Shown: positions 24,553 through 34,316, counted from the stretch's first letter. The stretch: 64,000 bases of DNA from Lactobacillus sp. W8174 (GCF_016100975.1 NZ_JACFRN010000001.1:1-64000), one strand, 5' to 3'. Notes: generated by a model not told the origin, from the sequence alone. Program-made: numbers and translations.

Positions 24553-25181
24553 CATTAGAAAAAAAGGGAGACTTCGGCTTTGAGAAAATCGAAAAGGAAC
24601 TGAGCTACCTGAAACAGAACCAAGTAGCTGTTGGCTTTTTTGGCGAAGATGACAGTCTCCTATTAACGGTGGTAAGAGCTAACGAGTATGGAGCGCACAT
24701 AGTTCCTAAGAACACTAAGTATCTTTGGGTACCTTCAAGTAATGCAATCCATCGCTATGGCAAAACTGTCCGTGCGAGGGATGTTAAAGGGCTGTTTGTG
24801 CCTAAGGGCAAGCATGTTGCATGTGTCCTTGAAAACGGCAAGCCAGTAGTTTATTTCTACCTGATGTCAAAATCCGACATACCAGCACGTCCTTTCTTGC
24901 GCAAATCGTTAGATGAAAACAAGAAAAAGTACGGTGAAATCATTAAAGCGGGCATCGAAGATATTCTTTACAACAATGGCACAGGCAAAAAACTGTTATC
25001 TAAGCTAGGCATTACTGGTGTGGCAGATATTAGGCGGACATTGACCAGGTGGACCAAGCCAGGCAACGCCCCATTGACCATTGCCAATAAAAAGGGGCAG
25101 AACGATCCATTGACAGACACTGGTGACTTGCCAAAACGAGTTACCTGGAAGATTATCCCGATAGGAGGCAAGGATGAGTAG
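24549..25181 (+). CDS. Tail completion/head closure protein
   Basis: 210 residues from a TTG overlapping the preceding stop. The central part (VVRANEYGAHIVPKNTKYLW, DIPARPFLRKSLDENKKKYG) and C-terminal part (LTDTGDLPKRVTWKI) resemble the HK97 gp10/Mu virion-morphogenesis type proteins that close the connector or join the tail. The exact role is inferred from position between the adaptor and tail terminator genes. Confidence 0.75.
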   Translation: MTLEKKGDFGFEKIEKELSYLKQNQVAVGFFGEDDSLLLTVVRANEYGAHIVPKNTKYLWVPSSNAIHRYGKTVRARDVKGLFVPKGKHVACVLENGKPVVYFYLMSKSDIPARPFLRKSLDENKKKYGEIIKAGIEDILYNNGTGKKLLSKLGITGVADIRRTLTRWTKPGNAPLTIANKKGQNDPLTDTGDLPKRVTWKIIPIGGKDE

Positions 25182-25575
25182 TTTTTATTTGTCATTTAAA
25201 GACATGCTGAAAGACTTCGGAGTAGACATTAAAGTCTACCCCTATAAAAGCCCAGCAGATAAGCCCCATTACCACTATGTGGGAGGGATAAAAGTTCCTG
25301 ATTCCGATGGTGAAGAAGTCGAACCTGAACTGCGTCATGAGCCTGTATTGCCTGTCAGCGATATGACAGCTATGATGCCTCAGTTCTTGCCAGGAGGAAT
25401 AATGCAACAGGGAGACCTGGTGTGGTATTCAACAGGAGTTTATCCAGAAAATACCAGGGTTGAAGTACCCTCACAAGGAGGGATGTTTAGAGTTATGCCT
25501 TTCTCGAATTACAAGGATTACTCAGATGTCATTATCTACGAACTAAAAGGGGATGATAAGCATTCAGGAGACTAA
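25174..25575 (+). CDS. Head-tail junction protein, unassigned
   Basis: 133 residues starting inside the previous gene behind AGGAGG. Beta-rich with GVDIKVYPYKSPADKPHYHY and LVWYSTGVYPENTRVEVPSQ. No family is recognised. By position in the connector block it is probably a stopper or tail-completion protein. It overlaps the next gene by 23 bp. Confidence 0.7.
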   Translation: MSSFYLSFKDMLKDFGVDIKVYPYKSPADKPHYHYVGGIKVPDSDGEEVEPELRHEPVLPVSDMTAMMPQFLPGGIMQQGDLVWYSTGVYPENTRVEVPSQGGMFRVMPFSNYKDYSDVIIYELKGDDKHSGD

Positions 25576-26101
25576 ACTACCAGAATTAAGGGATCACTAT
25601 TTAGTCCAATATATTCTGGGCAAGATAGTAAACCATGTGTGCAACTGTGAGCTAGTTGAACAGAACAATATTGACGAGATGGAAGATTATCCTTTTGCTA
25701 CATTTAATTGGATTACGCTTAATAATCCGACAACAAGCGACTGGCTGAGAGATCATCCCCAGTATGTCTGCACTATGCAGGTTGACATCCATGCTACGAC
25801 TTCAATTGAAGCATTAGAGTTAGCTGGCAAGCTTTACACTGCACTACATGAAAGCCCTTATGCTAGGGCATTTAAACAGGCACAGATCGTGCCACAGAAA
25901 ATAACTAATACGAGCAATCGTACCACATTGTCAGGTATCAATTACGACAATGACTATGGCTTTGATTGCTCGTTTTTAGTTAACGGAAATTTCACATTTC
26001 AAGAAGAAGACTTGCAGTTTGACTTTGACGAACAAGATATCGAGTCAATTAATGCTGCAGGTAACGCTAAATTGACAGACGGAACTGTCACAAACAAATA
26101 A
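25553..26101 (+). CDS. Tail terminator-like protein (LIC_12616 type)
   Basis: 182 residues. The region LPELRDHYLVQYILGKIVNHV, YPFATFNWITLNN, VCTMQVDIHATTSIEALELA and YGFDCSFLVNGNFTF fits the LIC_12616/neck-terminator proteins placed just before the sheath in contractile phages. The only available start codon lies directly against AAAGGGG, so translation may rely on coupling to the upstream gene. A polar C-terminal extension follows residue 150. Confidence 0.75.
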   Translation: MISIQETKLPELRDHYLVQYILGKIVNHVCNCELVEQNNIDEMEDYPFATFNWITLNNPTTSDWLRDHPQYVCTMQVDIHATTSIEALELAGKLYTALHESPYARAFKQAQIVPQKITNTSNRTTLSGINYDNDYGFDCSFLVNGNFTFQEEDLQFDFDEQDIESINAAGNAKLTDGTVTNK

Positions 26102-26112
26102 AGGAGGAAAAC

Positions 26113-27267
26113 ATGGCAAACACAATAGTAGCCTACGATAGACCGAACGATATTGACGTTGTGATGTCTATTGTGAGACCTAAGCCTACAGTTGGTTTAG
26201 GCAATTTGTTAATCATTAATCAATTATCAAGTGCGCCAGCACAAAGTGGCTCTGGCAATACCAGCGCACCAACGGATCAAGCAGAAACACCATCGGACAG
26301 TATTTCAGAAGAGGAAAGACTGGATGGTTTGCTATCACGCAAAACTGATACAGCCACTGGTGCTGTGTACCGTGAATATGCGTCATTAGACGCAGTAAAA
26401 GTCGATTACTCAGAAAACGAAGATGTTATGGCTAAGGCAGAAGCATATTTTGCACAAGAATACCACTCAGATCGGGTAGCGATTTTGGATATACCTAGTG
26501 GAAAAGAGCTGGATGCATTAGGTGCATTCTGGTTCTTCAATTGGACATTTGCAGTAAGAGCTAAAAGCGATGATCAACAATCTGAATTGACTTTGCTTTC
26601 TAACATTTTCGAAGCTAACAAAGATCATTTTTTGGTTATCCAAACCAATGATGTATCGGCTTTAGTTGCTTTACAAGGTCAAAACTACACTATTGGCTTA
26701 AAACATGACACAGCTGAGGCAATGGATGCAGCTTTTGTTGGCGAAATTGCCACACTGCCAGTTGGCTCAGTTACATGGAAGTTTAAGACTCTTAATGGCA
26801 TTACGCCTGAAAGCCTAACAGCCACAGAGCTAGTTGGTATCAACAAGGTCAATGCTGTCGCTTATACAACTGTATTTGGCAAAGACCAAACTACCGAAGG
26901 CAAGACGCTGTCTGGAGAATACATTGATACAGTGCATGGCATTATCTGGGTTAAGAACAACATGGAATCAGCAATGGAAAAATTGTTGCAGAACAATGGC
27001 AAAGTTCCATATAGCCAAGTTGGCATCAATTTGGTGCTGGGTGCAGCAACTCAAGTTTTAAACAAGGCGTATGAGCAAGGCATAATTCAAGCCGATGCTA
27101 ATGGCAAGGCAGACTTCTCAATTAGTGCAACACCTAGAGAACAACAATCTGCACAAGACCTTTCTAATCGTCATTATGGTGGTTTGAGTTTCACCTACCA
27201 TGCATCAGGTGCAATTCATACCCTAACAGTTCACGGAACAATTGATTCAGACACTATTTTGCAATAA
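26113..27267 (+). CDS. Contractile tail sheath protein (DUF3383-like)
   Basis: 384 residues behind AAGGAGG. N-terminal VVMSIVRPKPTVGLGNLLII and later AILDIPSGKELDALGAFWFF, YTTVFGKDQTTEGKTLSGEY, WVKNNMESAMEKLLQNNGKVP and LTVHGTIDSDTIL match DUF3383, the sheath protein of Gram-positive myophages. Its presence marks the phage as contractile-tailed. A Ser/Thr/Pro-rich insert near residue 40-65 may be surface exposed. Confidence 0.87.
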   Translation: MANTIVAYDRPNDIDVVMSIVRPKPTVGLGNLLIINQLSSAPAQSGSGNTSAPTDQAETPSDSISEEERLDGLLSRKTDTATGAVYREYASLDAVKVDYSENEDVMAKAEAYFAQEYHSDRVAILDIPSGKELDALGAFWFFNWTFAVRAKSDDQQSELTLLSNIFEANKDHFLVIQTNDVSALVALQGQNYTIGLKHDTAEAMDAAFVGEIATLPVGSVTWKFKTLNGITPESLTATELVGINKVNAVAYTTVFGKDQTTEGKTLSGEYIDTVHGIIWVKNNMESAMEKLLQNNGKVPYSQVGINLVLGAATQVLNKAYEQGIIQADANGKADFSISATPREQQSAQDLSNRHYGGLSFTYHASGAIHTLTVHGTIDSDTILQ

Positions 27268-27280
27268 AGGAGGATAAAAC

Positions 27281-27712
27281 ATGTCACAAAATTCAGTATT
27301 AACAGGTTTAGCCACTAAAACTTATAATGCGGCTGATACCGTTGTTATGGTAGATGGCCATCAATTGTACGCTTATGGCGAAGACACAATGTATACGGCA
27401 GACTATGATAACGACACTATTACCGTTAAACAAGACGCACAGGGCAACGGTTTTGCCTCAAAAAATGCAAAGCATGGCGGAACAATAACGCTTAATATGG
27501 TGGAAACATCACCAGCAGCTAAACTCCTGCATGAATTAGCAGAGACCGGAAACTTCCCAGTCGATATTGTAACCTCATCAATTCATATATCTGCAATGCA
27601 CTGTTGGATTGCCAAAAAGCCAACCTCAACTGGTGGCGCTGAAGCGTCCAATCAAGCTTGGCAGATAAAGGCTCTGTACATGGATGAAACACCACTCGTT
27701 GATGAAATGTAA
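27281..27712 (+). CDS. Tail tube protein (DUF3277-like)
   Basis: 143 residues directly after the sheath gene, with AAAGGAGG upstream. Beta-rich with ADTVVMVDGHQLYAYGEDTM, KQDAQGNGFASKNAKHGGTI and LNMVETSPAAKLLHELA, consistent with DUF3277-type tail tube proteins. It forms the inner tube through which DNA passes. The sheath-tube order is standard. Confidence 0.85.
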   Translation: MSQNSVLTGLATKTYNAADTVVMVDGHQLYAYGEDTMYTADYDNDTITVKQDAQGNGFASKNAKHGGTITLNMVETSPAAKLLHELAETGNFPVDIVTSSIHISAMHCWIAKKPTSTGGAEASNQAWQIKALYMDETPLVDEM

Positions 27713-27771
27713 GGATTGTTAGTTAATATAAGCCCTGATGGGATGCACAGTAACAAAGGAGATAAATTTAA

Positions 27772-28179
27772 ATGGCAACTACAAAAAAATCAGAAACCAA
27801 AAAGACTAATTCGGAACTAGCACTTGAAGCTCATGCTAAACAGAATTCGGCAAAGAAGAAGGCAGAGTCTTCAACAATTGCAAATATGATGGGAAAGACA
27901 CAAGATTTTGTTATCTGTGAAGGTACCTCAAAAGAATATACAATTACACTACAGTATCCAGGTGCTGCTAGGGCACTAGAAATCGAGGACATTGCTGGAA
28001 CAGGAAAATCAGTTGGAGATATTGCTTACAGCACTTTGATGGAGGAGGCTATTAAAGACGTAATCGTTATGCCTAAAGTCCAATCTATTGACAGTTACTG
28101 GAATTCCCACGCTGGCTTAGCTGAAGTTGCAATAACGGTATTATCCTTTCTTAACGCAGGGATTGAAGGCAACTTATAG
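27772..28179 (+). CDS. Tail assembly chaperone, first frame
   Basis: 135 residues with AAAGGAGAT upstream. Position between tube and tape measure, the Lys-rich N-terminus and a compact domain (FVICEGTSKEYTITLQYPGAARALEIE) fit the G-type chaperone that coats the tape measure during assembly. The stop lies 17 bp inside the following frame, as in phages that make a fused G-T product by frameshifting. Confidence 0.75.
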   Translation: MATTKKSETKKTNSELALEAHAKQNSAKKKAESSTIANMMGKTQDFVICEGTSKEYTITLQYPGAARALEIEDIAGTGKSVGDIAYSTLMEEAIKDVIVMPKVQSIDSYWNSHAGLAEVAITVLSFLNAGIEGNL

Positions 28180-28390
28180 TCAAGCCCAAGTTAAGAGAAA
28201 AGCTGATGCACTTGAGCGTCAGCTACGTCTAGTAATGCATGGTGTTCCCCTAGAACTAGTTGATCATGCTACAGGTGATCAATTGTTGGTTATGGAAGAA
28301 ATAGTTAACAGGGATATCGAAATTCAATATAAAATAAAGGAAGCCGCCACAAGCAATGGTATTGGCATTGCATTTGGCGGAAAAAAATAA
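28163..28390 (+). CDS. Tail assembly chaperone, second frame (GT-like)
   Basis: About 75 residues (LERQLRLVMHGVPLELVDHAT). It is open from 28136 in the +1 (or -2) frame relative to the upstream chaperone and overlaps it by 17 bp from a TTG codon. There is no good ribosome-binding site for the TTG, so expression may depend on frameshifting or coupling. Candidate slip positions lie in CCTTTCTT (28145-28152), not proven. A terminator follows at 28408. Confidence 0.65.
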   Translation: MKATYSQAQVKRKADALERQLRLVMHGVPLELVDHATGDQLLVMEEIVNRDIEIQYKIKEAATSNGIGIAFGGKK

Positions 28391-28407
28391 ACAGAATGAG
28401 GGATGAG

Positions 28408-28437
28408 GCCATTCAATAAATGATGGCTTTTTATTTT
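28408..28437 (+). terminator. Weak intrinsic terminator before tape measure
   Basis: GCCAT/ATGGC stem with an internal TCA/TGA pairing and one bulge, followed by TTTTTATTTT. It probably reduces read-through from the structural genes into the tape measure gene. Confidence 0.6.
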
Positions 28438-28467
28438 GCAAAAATTTAGAAGAAAGGAGGATGGTTA

Positions 28468-31400
28468 ATGGCTAGTAATCACGAAGGATATAGCTTAGAT
28501 GTTAATGTTGATTTTAGTGAACTTGAAAAAGCTAATAAGGCCACAGGTGCATTATATGAAGCTCTCGGTAAAGTTAATCAAAAGTTCTCTGGGATGCACG
28601 TCCCTGACGGTATTCCCAGAGAAATCAATAATATTAACAGTGCCACTGCTTCATATGTCAAAAGACTGGAGTCAGAGGGCAGAATTCATCAAGCTAATAC
28701 CGAGCGTGTTAAAGCTTATCAAGCAGCTGTTTCTAGCCTCACTTCTAAGCAAAAAAGTTTAGAAATTCAGTTAAGCAAAATTGCTGAAAAATCAGGTGTA
28801 GCAAGTAGTGCTTATCAAAAACAGCAAATTAGAATTAATGAGACCGCAACAGCTGTTAATAATCTTAATTCTAAAATTCAAAATCTACGCCCAACAGGAT
28901 TTAACAGACTAGTCAGTGCTACTAAAAAGGTAGATGATGCTACTGAAAAAATGAAGTCCAAGCTGCATAGTGTATGGGCTGATATCAAAGGTGGTGCAAC
29001 TGTAGCCGCAGGCGCAATTGGTGCAGTTGGTGCAGCTACTATCTCTGGTGCAAAAAAAGCTGGTGATCTGCAACAGACCTACAAAGAAATAACTAACCTA
29101 GCTACTCTAGGCGGTGAAAAAGCTAAAGAGGTTACTAAATCCGTAATGACCATGCAATCACAGGGTCGTGACATGTCTATAAAGTATGGTAAATCTCAGT
29201 CAGCTATTGCAGAAGGTTATGAAGATTTAGTAAAACGTGGCTACACCACAAAGCAAGCAATTGGAGCCATGGAAAGTGAGTTACAGGCATCTGTAGCTTC
29301 TGGTGACAAGTTTGCGGATGTAACTACGGTTTCTTCACAAGTTATAGATTCATTTGGATTAAGAGCTAAAAATACGACCAAAATGCTTAAAAATACCAAA
29401 ATGGCAGTTAACGAGCTGGCATATTCAGCTGATGCAACGTCAACCGGGTTTTCAACAATTGGTATTGGTATGTCATATGTTGGTGCCGCAGCTAAAGCTC
29501 TTAATGTTTCGTTAGCAGAAACAGCGTCCGCAATGGGCGTTCTTTCTAACAATGGATTAGAAAGCGATAAAGCAGGTACTGGACTTAGATCAGTAATTAA
29601 TGGTATTGGTAATCAAGTAAACCTAATTGGCAGCAAAAAATCTATTTTTGATCGAATAGGTGTAAAAAGATCAGATATAGTAGATGCTCGTGGAAAAATT
29701 AAGCCACTATCTCATGACCTTTCAGTAATTTATAAACAAATAAAAGCTCATAGTAAAGATACTGTTCAATCAAATGGATTTTTTAAATCTATTTTTGGAG
29801 CGACAGGACAGCAAGCAGCAATAATTCTTGCGAAAAACACAAAAGAATTAAAAGAGTTAACCAATAGTACGCAAAAAGCAGGTAGTAAAGGTAACTATGT
29901 TGCACGTCTTGCAGCTAAGAATGGACAAACTGCAAAAATGCAGGTTGCTAAGGCTAAGCAAGCAATATCCGCCTTCCAAGTTGAAATGGGAGCTAAGTTC
30001 TTGCCTGTTATAAACAAAGCGGGAAATAAGCTGGCCAAATTTTTAACGACAAAAGATGGCAAAAAATTTGAGAAAAATGTGGCTGGTGGAATTAGCAAAG
30101 TTTCTGACGCTTTGATTAATTTTATGGATTGGTCAACTAAGCACACTGGCACACTTAAAACTATAGGTGGAGCTATATTAGCCGGATATTCGGTAAGCAA
30201 AGGCATCAAATTTATCAATTTTTTAGGTGATGCTAAGAAAGCGTTAGAAAAAATCAGTACTGCTAAAGGCCTAGTTGGCAATGGCTCTAACTTTACTCCG
30301 CTGAATGGGATGATGAAATCGGCTCATTCAGCTGGAGGGTTTAAAGGTCTTACCACAGCAGGAAAAATTGGAACTGGTTTAGCAGGAGCAGGTGTCGCAA
30401 TAGATGCAGGCTCTGAATTTGTCAATGCTTTTAACGATCGTCATTCAGCTGACAAGCGTAGCCAAGATATCGGCAAGGGCATTGGCTCTGGCATTGGTGG
30501 TGGTATTGGTCTCTGGTTTGGCGGACCCTTAGGCGCAGCCGTTGGCTCCCAAATTGGCAAAGTTGTCGGTGGCTGGGGTGGCCAAGCGGTTAACAAGTTC
30601 ACCAAAGGCTGGCAGGCTAATAAACCACCTAAAAAGTTTTGGAGCCTAGAAAACTTAGGCTGGTCAACTCATGACATGGTCAAAAAGACTGGCAAGGCAG
30701 CAGGTCAAGCTGTTAACAGTCTTAAAAAAGGTTGGCAATCTAAAAAGCCACCTAAGAAGTTCTGGTCTCTAGAAAACCTAGGGTGGACTTCACATAATTT
30801 GTGGAACAGGACAGTCTATGGTACAGCAATTAATGCTGGAAAAGCTCTAACCAAGGGATGGCTGGCTAAGAAGCCACCAAAGAAGTTCTGGTCACTTGAA
30901 AACCTCGGCTGGTCAACCAAAAACATGTTTAATGGCTTTATGAAAGGAGTAAAAAGTGTCATTGGTTGGTTTAAAGACCAATGGCATGGACTTACTTCTT
31001 GGTTCGATGACAAGAAACAAGGCTTTGACAAATGGGCTGGTGGTGTTGGCAAAGCTATTGGGAATTTCACTAAGCCAGCTACTAAGTCAGTTAAAGCACA
31101 TGCTCGAGGTGGGCAGATTAGGTCTACCCACACTGCCCTTGTTGGAGAAGGTGGAGCAGAGCTGGCATATACCGTTAATGGTGGCCATGCTCGTATTCTA
31201 GGCGCTAATGGTCCTGAAATAGCCAAAGTTCATGCTAATGAGCATATCCTTAATGCCAAAGATACCCACAAGGTATTGCATGGTGGCTTAGGTCAAGGAT
31301 ATGTTCTTAAAGGATATGCTAACGGGAATACTAATCTCAATAAAGTAGCTAAAAATACTACTTCCTCATGGGCAAAGATAACAGCAGAAACTGGCAAAGA

Positions 31401-33276
31401 GACTAAAAAGACACGTGTACGTACAGTTAAGGACTACACCACTATGCGCAAAGGTGTCCACTCTCAGATGGACAACCTGCACGATGGCACCATTAGTTTA
31501 GCTAAATCAACATCTAAAGGCTTTGGCAAAGCACTTGACAAGATGAAAGGCTATGCCAAAGATGCCATGCAAGACACGATTGATCAGATTAACCGTGGTA
31601 TTAGTGGTATTGACAAGGTCCTAAGTCAATTTGGCGGTAACGCCAGCGTCATTAAGCCTGTTAAGTTTGCAGCAGGTTCAAATGGACGCTTAACGCACAA
31701 CACGCTGGCTATGGTTAACGATGCCCAGTCAGGTCCACGTCAAGAGGCAATTGTCAAAGGTTCTGGCGATATCTGGATTCCTCGTGGCAATAACCGTATT
31801 CTTCCACTTGAGAAGAACGATGCTGTCCTAAATGGTACGCAAACACAAAGCCTAGCTAATAGCTGGGGGATGCCACACTTTGCTAAAGGTAGTGGAGTGT
31901 CCACCAGCTTTTTGAAAAAGTTAGTTTCAAGAGGCAAAGCAAACCCTGCTAAGAGCTTTGCCAATATGTTCTCAAGCAAGCTTAATCGAGGAAAGATTGA
32001 CATAACGGCTGGCACAGTTGACCTAGCTAAAAATTCAGGTACAAAATATGGTGTGCCGTGGACTAATGCAATGTGGACTGTTATTGACAATGCTATTGGC
32101 GCAGGAAATGGGCATGGCGGTAGTCGTGAAGCATTTCTGAAATACGCAGAAGCAACATTCAGCGGTGTAAGATACGTCATGGGTGCTGCTTCAAAAATGG
32201 CAAGCGACTGCTCAGGCATGGTAATGCAGGCATTGCGTCACTTCAACGTCAATATTGGTCGGTCAACGGTCGATATGCAACACTCAGGTGGTACTGAATA
32301 TTTAGGTAAGTCATTGTCTAAGACAGTACCTGGTGATCTTGTTATCTTTGGTCATGGAACTGGAGCAGCAGGACACGTGGGTATTATTAAGAACCCACAA
32401 ACTGGCACCATGTTCAACGAGACGCCACCTAGTGCACGTGTATCACGGATATCAGACGATACCTCAATGGGCTATGGTTTCTACCGTGTCAAAGGTCTGC
32501 ATGATGCTTCTGCCAAGTCTAATAATGCAAAGCCGTCAGGAAGACTGATGAGTTTAGCTAAGAGTCAGCTTGGTGCAGGTGCAATTAAGTGGATCAAGGA
32601 TAAGCTTGGCGATGAAGGAGCGCTCGGAGCTAACATTGGCGGTGAGGGTGTTCAACGTTGGGCAGGTACAGTTAAACGTATCTTAGGGATGCTTAACTTG
32701 TCTACATCAAAAGGCATGGTCGACAAAGTTTTGCGCCAAATTCAGACAGAATCAGGAGGCAATCCTGCAGCCAAACAGCCAGGAGCTGATCCTGACGGTG
32801 ATGGTTCAGGTCCAGCACTGGGACTGATGCAAACTAAGCGTGCTACGTTTAATGCATACAAGCGCAAAGGTGCAGGCAATATCTTTAACGGTCCCGACAA
32901 TATCTATGCAGGTTTAAATTATGCAAAACATAAGTATGGCTCTGATCTTTCAGCATTAGGCAATGGCCACGGTTATGCTGAAGGTGGTAATCCTCCTGTT
33001 GGACAGAACGTGCTTGTTGGTGAAAAAGGACCAGAAATTGCAAGATTTAAAGAGCCGGTTCACGTCTACTCTAACAAACAATCCAAGAATTTTGGCTTAG
33101 ACCGAGTTTTGCAAAAAGTTAAAATCAAAAAGCCTAAATCTGTGGGAATGTCACCTAATGTCACTATTAACATTAACGGCAATATTTCATCAGAAAGTGA
33201 TGCCAGAAAGTATGCTGATATCATTGATAGAAAGATTGCACAGTATTTCGAAAATATCGGTTTAGACTTTGGATAG
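28468..33276 (+). CDS. Tape measure protein with NlpC/P60 and SLT hydrolase domains
   Basis: 1602 residues behind AAAGGAGG. After an N-terminal coiled coil, a TP901-type tape-measure core lies at about 315-385 (ADATSTGFSTIGIGMSYVG). Three tandem 41-42-residue repeats begin at about 713, 754 and 796, each with KPPKKFWSLENLGW. An NlpC/P60-like cysteine peptidase follows (C1248 in SDCSG, H1303 in GHVGI). The C-terminus carries an SLT lytic transglycosylase domain (E1428 in QTESGGNP, then GLMQTK). The protein sets tail length and probably opens the cell wall during DNA entry. At 33276 it ends 8 bp before a terminator. Confidence 0.95.
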   Translation: MASNHEGYSLDVNVDFSELEKANKATGALYEALGKVNQKFSGMHVPDGIPREINNINSATASYVKRLESEGRIHQANTERVKAYQAAVSSLTSKQKSLEIQLSKIAEKSGVASSAYQKQQIRINETATAVNNLNSKIQNLRPTGFNRLVSATKKVDDATEKMKSKLHSVWADIKGGATVAAGAIGAVGAATISGAKKAGDLQQTYKEITNLATLGGEKAKEVTKSVMTMQSQGRDMSIKYGKSQSAIAEGYEDLVKRGYTTKQAIGAMESELQASVASGDKFADVTTVSSQVIDSFGLRAKNTTKMLKNTKMAVNELAYSADATSTGFSTIGIGMSYVGAAAKALNVSLAETASAMGVLSNNGLESDKAGTGLRSVINGIGNQVNLIGSKKSIFDRIGVKRSDIVDARGKIKPLSHDLSVIYKQIKAHSKDTVQSNGFFKSIFGATGQQAAIILAKNTKELKELTNSTQKAGSKGNYVARLAAKNGQTAKMQVAKAKQAISAFQVEMGAKFLPVINKAGNKLAKFLTTKDGKKFEKNVAGGISKVSDALINFMDWSTKHTGTLKTIGGAILAGYSVSKGIKFINFLGDAKKALEKISTAKGLVGNGSNFTPLNGMMKSAHSAGGFKGLTTAGKIGTGLAGAGVAIDAGSEFVNAFNDRHSADKRSQDIGKGIGSGIGGGIGLWFGGPLGAAVGSQIGKVVGGWGGQAVNKFTKGWQANKPPKKFWSLENLGWSTHDMVKKTGKAAGQAVNSLKKGWQSKKPPKKFWSLENLGWTSHNLWNRTVYGTAINAGKALTKGWLAKKPPKKFWSLENLGWSTKNMFNGFMKGVKSVIGWFKDQWHGLTSWFDDKKQGFDKWAGGVGKAIGNFTKPATKSVKAHARGGQIRSTHTALVGEGGAELAYTVNGGHARILGANGPEIAKVHANEHILNAKDTHKVLHGGLGQGYVLKGYANGNTNLNKVAKNTTSSWAKITAETGKETKKTRVRTVKDYTTMRKGVHSQMDNLHDGTISLAKSTSKGFGKALDKMKGYAKDAMQDTIDQINRGISGIDKVLSQFGGNASVIKPVKFAAGSNGRLTHNTLAMVNDAQSGPRQEAIVKGSGDIWIPRGNNRILPLEKNDAVLNGTQTQSLANSWGMPHFAKGSGVSTSFLKKLVSRGKANPAKSFANMFSSKLNRGKIDITAGTVDLAKNSGTKYGVPWTNAMWTVIDNAIGAGNGHGGSREAFLKYAEATFSGVRYVMGAASKMASDCSGMVMQALRHFNVNIGRSTVDMQHSGGTEYLGKSLSKTVPGDLVIFGHGTGAAGHVGIIKNPQTGTMFNETPPSARVSRISDDTSMGYGFYRVKGLHDASAKSNNAKPSGRLMSLAKSQLGAGAIKWIKDKLGDEGALGANIGGEGVQRWAGTVKRILGMLNLSTSKGMVDKVLRQIQTESGGNPAAKQPGADPDGDGSGPALGLMQTKRATFNAYKRKGAGNIFNGPDNIYAGLNYAKHKYGSDLSALGNGHGYAEGGNPPVGQNVLVGEKGPEIARFKEPVHVYSNKQSKNFGLDRVLQKVKIKKPKSVGMSPNVTININGNISSESDARKYADIIDRKIAQYFENIGLDFG
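30604..30960 (+). repeat. Three tandem 123-126-bp coding repeats in the tape measure gene
   Basis: Units start at 30604, 30727 and 30853. Each codes KGW-x3-KPPKKFWSLENLGW plus a variable helix. DNA identity is highest across the KPPKKFW segment, with synonymous differences, so the duplication is old. Whole-repeat gain or loss would change tail length by a fixed step. Confidence 0.85.
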
Positions 33277-33283
33277 TTCAAAT

Positions 33284-33311
33284 AGAGGTGGCTTAAGTGC
33301 TGCCTCTTTTT
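33284..33311 (+). terminator. Intrinsic terminator after tape measure
   Basis: AGAGGTGGC pairs with GCTGCCTCT (two GU pairs) around TTAAGT and is followed by T5. Confidence 0.7.
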
Positions 33312-33335
33312 GGATGAATGGAAAGGAGTTTGAAT

Positions 33336-34310
33336 GTGTCCTATAAATACAAGCTAGTTACTGTTAAATCTTCAACTTCGACCAAAAAAGCTAAAAAAGC
33401 AGAAAGTAAAGCTAAAGCAGCCTTGAAAAAAGCTGAAAAGAAGAAAAGCAAGTCTGACAAGGCAGTCAGAGAGCTAAAAAAAGTTCCGAAAAATGAGTCT
33501 GCTGGAGCTAAGGCTACACGCTTGGCAAAGCTAAAAAAAGCTGAGAAGCGTAAAAACGCTGATGACAAGAATTATCAACGCAAGAAAAGTGCGCACACAA
33601 AGGCATCTTCTAAGCTTTCAAAGCTGAACAAGAAAAAGAAGCAGAAAAAGTATGATGACAAGATCGCATCTAAGTTGGAAAAGCACGATAGCAAATGGAC
33701 TAATGAGGGCAAGTGCGCCATTTATCCCACCAATGCAACCAAGCATGGTACTAAGATTATCTATATTTTGCCTTCTGATAATGAGAATGAGAGCAATTCA
33801 GTAAACGTTACCTCATGGCCAGTAGACAAAGGCACTCCAAGATCTAGCTATGCGAGGATGTCTGATCGTGGGATAACAGTTGAAGGTATTTTAAAAGGCA
33901 AAAATGGTGATAATGCGCACGACAAGTACGTTACTTTAAGAAAATGGGCAGAAGACTGCGTGGAGCTGTCATATCGTGGAGGCATTGTTTATTACACGCA
34001 TCTTATAATATCGGGATTAAATAAAGATAACCCGGGGTTAAAAGATGACCTGCACGTGTCTATTACTTTTAAATATGTCACTGCAGCCTCCATTTCCACA
34101 AAGTCAGGGAAAAGCAAAAAGTCGGCTAAGGCTTCCAAGTCCAAATCGGGCAAGCGTACTAAGAAGTATACTGCGTTGACTATTAAGCCAGGAGATACGT
34201 TGTGGGCTTTGTCTAAAAAATATGGCAAGTCAGTCAAATGGCTCGCTAAGGTTAACAAGATCAAGGATCCTAATAAGATCTATGCAGGTAAGAAGATAAG
34301 GGTTAGGTAG
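33336..34310 (+). CDS. Baseplate/tail hub protein with C-terminal LysM
   Basis: 324 residues from the GTG at 33336 (AAGGAG 9 nt upstream; the ATG at 33318 overlaps that site). Residues 10-120 are extremely Lys/Ala-rich and likely helical. A central domain (IYILPSDNENESNSVNVTSW, DRGITVEGILKG) precedes a Lys/Ser linker and a LysM domain (LTIKPGDTLWALSKKYGKSV to YAGKKIRVR). The layout recalls XkdP/gp53-type proteins that follow the tape measure and anchor the baseplate. LysM may bind the peptidoglycan at infection. Confidence 0.85.
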   Translation: MSYKYKLVTVKSSTSTKKAKKAESKAKAALKKAEKKKSKSDKAVRELKKVPKNESAGAKATRLAKLKKAEKRKNADDKNYQRKKSAHTKASSKLSKLNKKKKQKKYDDKIASKLEKHDSKWTNEGKCAIYPTNATKHGTKIIYILPSDNENESNSVNVTSWPVDKGTPRSSYARMSDRGITVEGILKGKNGDNAHDKYVTLRKWAEDCVELSYRGGIVYYTHLIISGLNKDNPGLKDDLHVSITFKYVTAASISTKSGKSKKSAKASKSKSGKRTKKYTALTIKPGDTLWALSKKYGKSVKWLAKVNKIKDPNKIYAGKKIRVR

Positions 34311-34316
34311 AAAAAT

